Shown piece after piece: positions 4,736-5,274 of a stretch of 5,274 nt of DNA. Position 1 is the first letter of the stretch. Every line of letters begins with the position of its first letter. The translations under genes were made by a program, and so were the position numbers. The notes beneath the pieces are model-generated. The model saw only the letters and a list, made by a program, of their open reading frames with translations, was not told the DNA's origin and made no database searches. Origin of the DNA: Chloroflexota bacterium (GTDB taxonomy: Bacteria > Chloroflexota > Dehalococcoidia > Lucifugimonadales > Lucifugimonadaceae); NCBI GenBank assembly GCA_030831265.1, contig JAURLM010000166.1, positions 1 to 5,274 of the forward strand, given 5' to 3'.

Positions 4736-5274
4736 ATGACCTCCACGCCAAAGACTTATTCAGGCGAGCAGATAGAAGAACTCCAGCAGATTGCGGGCGA
4801 GCATTACTTCATGCACGCATCGCAGACGAACGATTGGCGCGGATCACTGAAAATCTTCGTCAAGGGAGACGGTGTATGGGTTGAAGACATCCATGGCAAC
4901 CGACTCCTGGATGCGATGGGTGGGCTCTGGTACAAGGCTGCGGGCTACGGTCGCAAAGAAATTGCAGACGCCATGTACCAGCAGTTGATGGCCATTGAGA
5001 CGCCACCTGCTGGATCAGCGACGATTTCTCAGATTGAACTGGCTGGAAAAGTCGCAGAGTTATACCCGGATCACGGTGCACGCTCGTTCTTTGTTTCAGG
5101 TGGCTCAGAAGCCGTTGAGACAGCCGTGAAGATGGCGAAGAAGCACCAGCAGATCAACGGCAAAGCCGGGGCCTTCAAAGTAATCTCCCGGCGCTACTCG
5201 TATCACGGTGGCACGGCTATGGCCGTCAGCCTTGGTCGCATCCCTGCAGCAGACCCAGCAGGCCCGGAAATGCC
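4736..5274 (+). CDS. Class III PLP-dependent aminotransferase, N-terminal part, cut by window edge
   Basis: The first 179 residues of a cytoplasmic fold-type I aminotransferase that moves an amino group from an amine or omega-amino acid to an oxo acid (such as pyruvate or 2-oxoglutarate) using pyridoxal phosphate. Visible landmarks are the beta-hairpin GDGVWVEDIHGNRLLDAMGGLW (44-65, with the G-L-W active-site loop), AAGYGRKEIADAM (68-80), the phosphate-binding motif FFVSGGSEAVETAVKMA (118-134, with Gly123-Ser124-Glu125-Ala126) and SYHGGTAMA (155-163), whose Tyr156 should stack on the cofactor ring. The PLP lysine and C-terminal domain lie beyond the edge; about 450 residues would be usual. 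ATG 4736 follows GGGAG (4724-4728) at the ideal distance. The W-Y-K-A-A-G-Y-G style resembles taurine/beta-alanine-pyruvate and polyamine transaminases, but the substrate is not determined. Confidence 0.94.
   Translation, partial: MTSTPKTYSGEQIEELQQIAGEHYFMHASQTNDWRGSLKIFVKGDGVWVEDIHGNRLLDAMGGLWYKAAGYGRKEIADAMYQQLMAIETPPAGSATISQIELAGKVAELYPDHGARSFFVSGGSEAVETAVKMAKKHQQINGKAGAFKVISRRYSYHGGTAMAVSLGRIPAADPAGPEM

Noticed and set aside
4245..4751. Minus-strand frame of 168 codons opposite the FKBP tail and the following gap
   Set aside because: Long only because the Ala-rich FKBP tail lacks stops in the antisense frame; the translation is Leu/Pro/Gln-rich with no domain or ribosome binding site.

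Overview
The window is 5.3 kb of ordinary-looking bacterial chromosome of moderate GC, with genes mostly on the + strand and short gaps between them. Four genes can be assigned to families with confidence: an N-acyl-D-amino-acid deacylase-type amidohydrolase, an HpcH/HpaI-type aldolase, a lipoprotein FKBP-type peptidyl-prolyl isomerase and the start of a class III (PLP-dependent) aminotransferase. This mix, with FKBP lipoproteins carrying Ala/Glu-rich tails, resembles marine Chloroflexota (SAR202-like) genomes. That placement is an inference from gene content and protein style, because no marker gene is present.

Layout. Positions 1-118 hold the 5' end of a small hydrophobic protein on the minus strand, with a good ribosome binding site but no ATG/GTG/TTG at the right distance. 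A divergent control region (119-267) separates it from the amidohydrolase (268-1854). A 225-base gap follows (1855-2079), holding two competing hairpins and a GC-rich REP-like palindrome. Next is a poorly supported two-helix membrane ORF (2080-2484) whose 3' part runs into a perfect 17-bp inverted repeat (2311-2390) containing a run of nine C. Immediately after comes an acidic protein of unknown family (2405-2908) that appears to be built from two copies of the same linear module. A 123-base gap with a TAGAAT box leads to the aldolase (3032-3778). The FKBP lipoprotein (3815-4498) follows 36 bases later, perhaps co-transcribed. A 237-base gap with a weak terminator and another TAGAAT box precedes the aminotransferase (4736 to the window end).

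How the genes could work together. The amidohydrolase, aldolase and aminotransferase are all catabolic types (acyl-amino-acid or cyclic amide hydrolysis, 2-oxo-acid aldol cleavage, amino-group transfer). However, they are separated by gaps with their own signals and by unrelated genes, so a shared pathway is only a possibility. The FKBP is an envelope protein-folding factor. No phage, CRISPR, rRNA or tRNA gene was seen. The most unusual features are the 17-bp inverted repeat between the membrane ORF and the acidic protein, and the internal duplication of that acidic protein.
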